Made by a program: the position numbers and the translations under genes
Shown here: positions 5,947 through 6,626 of the stretch, piece after piece
Numbering within the stretch: position 1 is the first letter of the stretch
Layout of the letters: every line of letters begins with the position of its first letter
Assembly: GCA_024763135.1 (NCBI GenBank)
Contig: JANTGD010000204.1
Span: forward strand, 1 to 6,626
DNA from: Thiotrichales bacterium
GTDB lineage: Bacteria > Pseudomonadota > Gammaproteobacteria > UWMA-0217
Direction of reading: 5' to 3'
Length of the DNA stretch: 6,626 bases
The notes under the pieces: model-generated
What the model was told of the DNA's origin: nothing
Databases searched by the model: none
What the model saw: only the letters and a program-made list of their open reading frames with translations

Positions 5947-6441
5947 ATGGGATTTTTAGCAGCGCTACTTACTTTTTCTGCAGCGATTTTAAATTTAATT
6001 CCGGTGGGAGCAAAAACGCCTGAGGCATCAACAATCATTCGCCCTGCAGTTGCGTATGGTGAGCTTGATACGAGTGCTGATAAGCTCAAGAGCAGGGCAT
6101 ATACCCTCCAATTGATGCGAGACTCGGGTCATAATCAACGCTATGGATTCGAATATTCAAACTTACGGGATATCGATGAAACCATTGGCGCGGTAGATTC
6201 GTTTGGTATTGTTTTGGAGCAGGTGTTGCCCCGAGGGTTCTTGGTCTCTTTATCTGCGGTTAGTAATGTTGACTATAAGGCTCATGAGGATCAGGTTTTT
6301 GGCCTAGTCACCAATATTGGTTGGGAGTACGGGGGTAAGAGCTCCTATCGACCCTACGTTGGATATCGAAATAACACAATATTTACCGCTGACGAAGATG
6401 TGTTTCAAGGGATAAATATTGGAATGAGCGTATCCTTTTAG
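5947..6441 (+). CDS. Small secreted protein, probably an outer-membrane beta-barrel
   Basis: The product is 164 residues from ATG 5947. The N-terminus MGFLAALLTFSAAILNLIPVGA is a signal-peptide-like hydrophobic stretch with a probable cut after GA near residue 22. The mature part is about 142 residues, acidic, with alternating polar/hydrophobic strands (RAYTLQLM, RYGFEYSNL, SFGIVLEQVLPRGFLVSLSAVS, QVFGLVTNIGWEYG, YRPYVGYRNN). It ends in GINIGMSVSF, the terminal Phe expected for outer-membrane barrels recognised by the BAM machinery. The size fits an eight-strand barrel. I recognise no specific family. The gene follows the inverted-repeat element and is co-oriented with the large lipoprotein gene. 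An earlier TTG start would add 18 residues ahead of the signal peptide and is less likely. Confidence 0.68.
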   Translation: MGFLAALLTFSAAILNLIPVGAKTPEASTIIRPAVAYGELDTSADKLKSRAYTLQLMRDSGHNQRYGFEYSNLRDIDETIGAVDSFGIVLEQVLPRGFLVSLSAVSNVDYKAHEDQVFGLVTNIGWEYGGKSSYRPYVGYRNNTIFTADEDVFQGINIGMSVSF

Positions 6442-6626
6442 CGAGAGATATTTCTAATAACTACTAAGAAAAAACTAGCGGTCATTCGGTGTCGGGGGGA
6501 ACTAGGAGGGCAAGGTAAAGGGCCCACATCTAGCAACAATAAGTCGCGGATTCGGATAATAAGTGCATAACCTCTGAAAGTAACTGAGCAGCACCCTGTG
6601 ATTGGATCAAGACTCAGGGTTACAAT
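6442..6626. other. Non-coding right flank with an imperfect hairpin at the edge
   Basis: No supportable gene is present after the stop at 6441. No clear terminator follows it. ACCCTG (6593-6598) pairs with CAGGGT (6615-6620). Alternatively GTAACTGAG (6580-6588) pairs with CTCAGGGTTAC (6613-6623) with a two-base bulge. The block starting GTAACT..CAGC..ACCCTG loosely resembles the terminal repeat at 5735-5747 read from its outer end. The window ends before the structure can be followed. Confidence 0.35.

Noticed and set aside
5832..6089. Minus-strand frame across the inverted-repeat element and the secreted protein gene
   Set aside because: It overlaps the better-supported plus-strand gene with its signal peptide and ribosome binding site, and its product has no recognisable features.

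Overview
The window looks like chromosomal DNA of a Gram-negative bacterium, most likely a gammaproteobacterium and perhaps a marine or environmental one. The grounds are a RAYT-type transposase gene, a large lipoprotein with an outer-membrane-sorting lipobox, and a small protein that ends in the terminal Phe typical of outer-membrane barrels. The genus is not identifiable from the sequence. Base composition is mixed: the transposase and the repeat part of the large gene are GC-richer than the AT-rich front half of the large gene.

Layout. Positions 1-268 hold no supportable gene. Positions 269-1015 (minus strand) encode a REP-associated tyrosine transposase that keeps its HUH and Tyr motifs but appears to have lost its N-terminal beta-strand and its C-terminal DNA-binding tail. 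Short GAATCG/TGACCC repeats lie just outside its 5' end. Positions 1016-1241 are intergenic, with a weak promoter candidate and a small dyad. Positions 1242-2369 (plus strand) encode a LuxR-type regulator with a sensor-like N-terminus and a divergent C-terminal helix-turn-helix. A 126-bp gap then leads to the main gene of the window, 2496-5708. It encodes a 1070-residue mosaic lipoprotein: lipobox, ZU5-like domain, papain-like cysteine peptidase domain (Cys284, His398, Asp419), an Ig-like domain, three PKD/cadherin-like repeats, and two copies of a four-cysteine C-terminal domain joined by a proline-rich linker.

Positions 5735-5885 are bounded by perfect 13-bp inverted repeats and look like a miniature transposon-like element or a long-range hairpin. 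Positions 5947-6441 (plus strand) encode a small secreted protein with a signal peptide and a barrel-like C-terminus. The last 185 bases contain no gene but include an imperfect hairpin at the right edge.

How the parts may work together is inference only. The regulator, the large lipoprotein and the small barrel-like protein are co-oriented, so the LuxR-type protein could control the two envelope genes. Each gap is over 100 bp, so a single tight operon is not indicated. The most notable item is the mosaic peptidase lipoprotein, together with its duplicated cysteine domain and the recent duplication inside its repeat region.
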